Below are positions 5,863 to 6,634 of a stretch of 6,634 bases of DNA, one piece after another; position 1 is the stretch's first letter; each line of letters starts with the position of its first letter. The notes under the pieces are model-generated. The model was not told the DNA's origin and ran no database searches. It was given only the letters and a program-made list of their open reading frames with translations. This stretch comes from Hyphomicrobiales bacterium. Its GTDB lineage: Bacteria; Pseudomonadota; Alphaproteobacteria; Rhizobiales; Beijerinckiaceae. The stretch covers positions 1 to 6,634 of the forward strand of contig JAGWKJ010000132.1 of NCBI GenBank assembly GCA_028865375.1. The letters are read 5' to 3'. The translations under genes were made by a program, and so were the position numbers.

Positions 5863-6634
5863 ATGAAATACGCCGACGAATTCCGCGACCCGAAGGCCGC
5901 CAAGGGACTGCTCGGCGAGATCGAGCGCGCGATCGCGGCGATCGGCGCCACCGCAGAGCGTCCGGTCCACGTGATGGAGATCTGCGGCGGCCACACGCAC
6001 GCGATCTTCCGCTATGGCCTCGACAAGCTGACCCCGCCGGGCCTCGAGTTCGTGCACGGGCCGGGCTGCCCCGTCTGCGTGCTACCGATGCCGCGCGTCG
6101 ACGAAGCGGTCGAGCTCGCCGAGCGGCCCGGCATGATCTTCACGACGTTCGGCGACGCCATGCGCGTGCCCGGCTTCAAGAAGTCGCTGCAGCGGGCCAA
6201 GGCCGAGGGCGCCGACGTGCGCATGGTCTATTCGCCGCTCGACGCGCTCTCGCTCGCGCGCAAGAACCCGGACCGCGAGGTCGTGTTCTTCGGCCTCGGG
6301 TTCGAGACGACGACGCCCTCGACCGCGCTGTCGATCCAGCAGGCGGCCGCCGACGGGCAGGCGAACTTCTCCGTCTTCTGCAACCACATCATGGTGCCGC
6401 CGCCGATCAAGGCGCTGCTCGACGATCCGTTCTCGACGCTCGACGGCTTCGTGGGACCCGGCCACGTGTCGATGGTGATCGGGCTTGAACCCTACGAGTT
6501 CATCGCGCGCGACTACCGCAAGCCGGTGGTCGTGGCGGGCTTCGAGCCGATCGACCTGCTGCAGGCCACCGCGATGGTGCTGAAGCAGATCGAGGAGGGC
6601 CGCGCCGCCGTCGAGAATCAATACTCGCGCGTCG
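5863..6634 (+). CDS. hypD: Hydrogenase maturation protein HypD, 3' end cut by window
   Basis: HypD is the Fe-S scaffold that, with HypC, assembles the Fe(CN)2CO group of [NiFe]-hydrogenases, accepting cyanide from HypE. The visible 257 residues are about two thirds of a usual protein of roughly 370. Diagnostic motifs appear in order: EICGGHTH (C41), HGPGCPVC (C69, C72), TTFGDAMRVPG, GLGFETTTPST, CNHIMVPPP, GPGHVSMVIG and AGFEPIDLLQA. These are the signature cysteine and glycine motifs of HypD. The frame is uninterrupted to the window edge, and the C-terminal cysteine-rich region that binds the [4Fe-4S] cluster lies beyond it. The start at 5863 has a strong ribosome binding site and gives the expected N-terminus. 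HypE is the expected next gene. Confidence 0.98.
   Translation, partial: MKYADEFRDPKAAKGLLGEIERAIAAIGATAERPVHVMEICGGHTHAIFRYGLDKLTPPGLEFVHGPGCPVCVLPMPRVDEAVELAERPGMIFTTFGDAMRVPGFKKSLQRAKAEGADVRMVYSPLDALSLARKNPDREVVFFGLGFETTTPSTALSIQQAAADGQANFSVFCNHIMVPPPIKALLDDPFSTLDGFVGPGHVSMVIGLEPYEFIARDYRKPVVVAGFEPIDLLQATAMVLKQIEEGRAAVENQYSRV

Larger units (their letters stand above)
1..6634 (+). other. Putative uptake [NiFe]-hydrogenase accessory and maturation operon (internal part)
   Basis: All eight genes are on one strand with gaps of 22, 4, 4 and 5 bases, overlaps of 4 and 10 bases, and a gap of 22 bases. There is no room for an internal terminator, and I found no convincing internal promoter. The order is TPR, two membrane hairpins, NifU-Rieske, NHL, hypF, hypC, hypD. 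The hyp genes establish that a [NiFe]-hydrogenase is matured. The accessory genes suggest the group 1h or 2a type, which is inference from gene content. Confidence 0.75.

Overview
The window is a compact, plus-strand block of eight genes from a very GC-rich bacterium (third codon positions are almost all G or C). It is probably a proteobacterium, but nothing here fixes the taxon. There is no RNA gene, transposon, CRISPR array or gap longer than about 25 bases. The genes abut or overlap by a few bases, as expected of a single transcript that enters from the left and leaves to the right.

Left half (1-3208), accessory genes: the 3' part of a TPR-like repeat protein; two tiny two-helix membrane proteins (68 and 73 residues); a 299-residue protein fusing a NifU-type Fe-S domain to a Rieske [2Fe-2S] domain; and a cytosolic NHL-repeat protein with six repeats, predicted to be a six-bladed beta-propeller. 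Right half (3205-6634), [NiFe]-hydrogenase maturation genes: complete hypF and hypC, and the first two thirds of hypD. HypF makes the cyanide ligands from carbamoyl phosphate; HypC and HypD carry and assemble the Fe(CN)2CO unit destined for the hydrogenase large subunit.

TPR, Rieske/NifU and NHL genes directly upstream of hypFCD resemble, from memory of the literature, the loci of aerobic uptake hydrogenases (groups 1h and 2a, the Hhy/Huc type that can oxidise atmospheric H2). The structural genes are not in the window, so the hydrogenase class is an inference. In a working model, the Rieske/NifU protein relays electrons from the hydrogenase towards the respiratory chain, the small membrane proteins provide a membrane contact, and the TPR and NHL proteins act as scaffolds. 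The least understood parts are the two small membrane proteins, the NHL propeller and the helical N-terminus of the Rieske/NifU protein.
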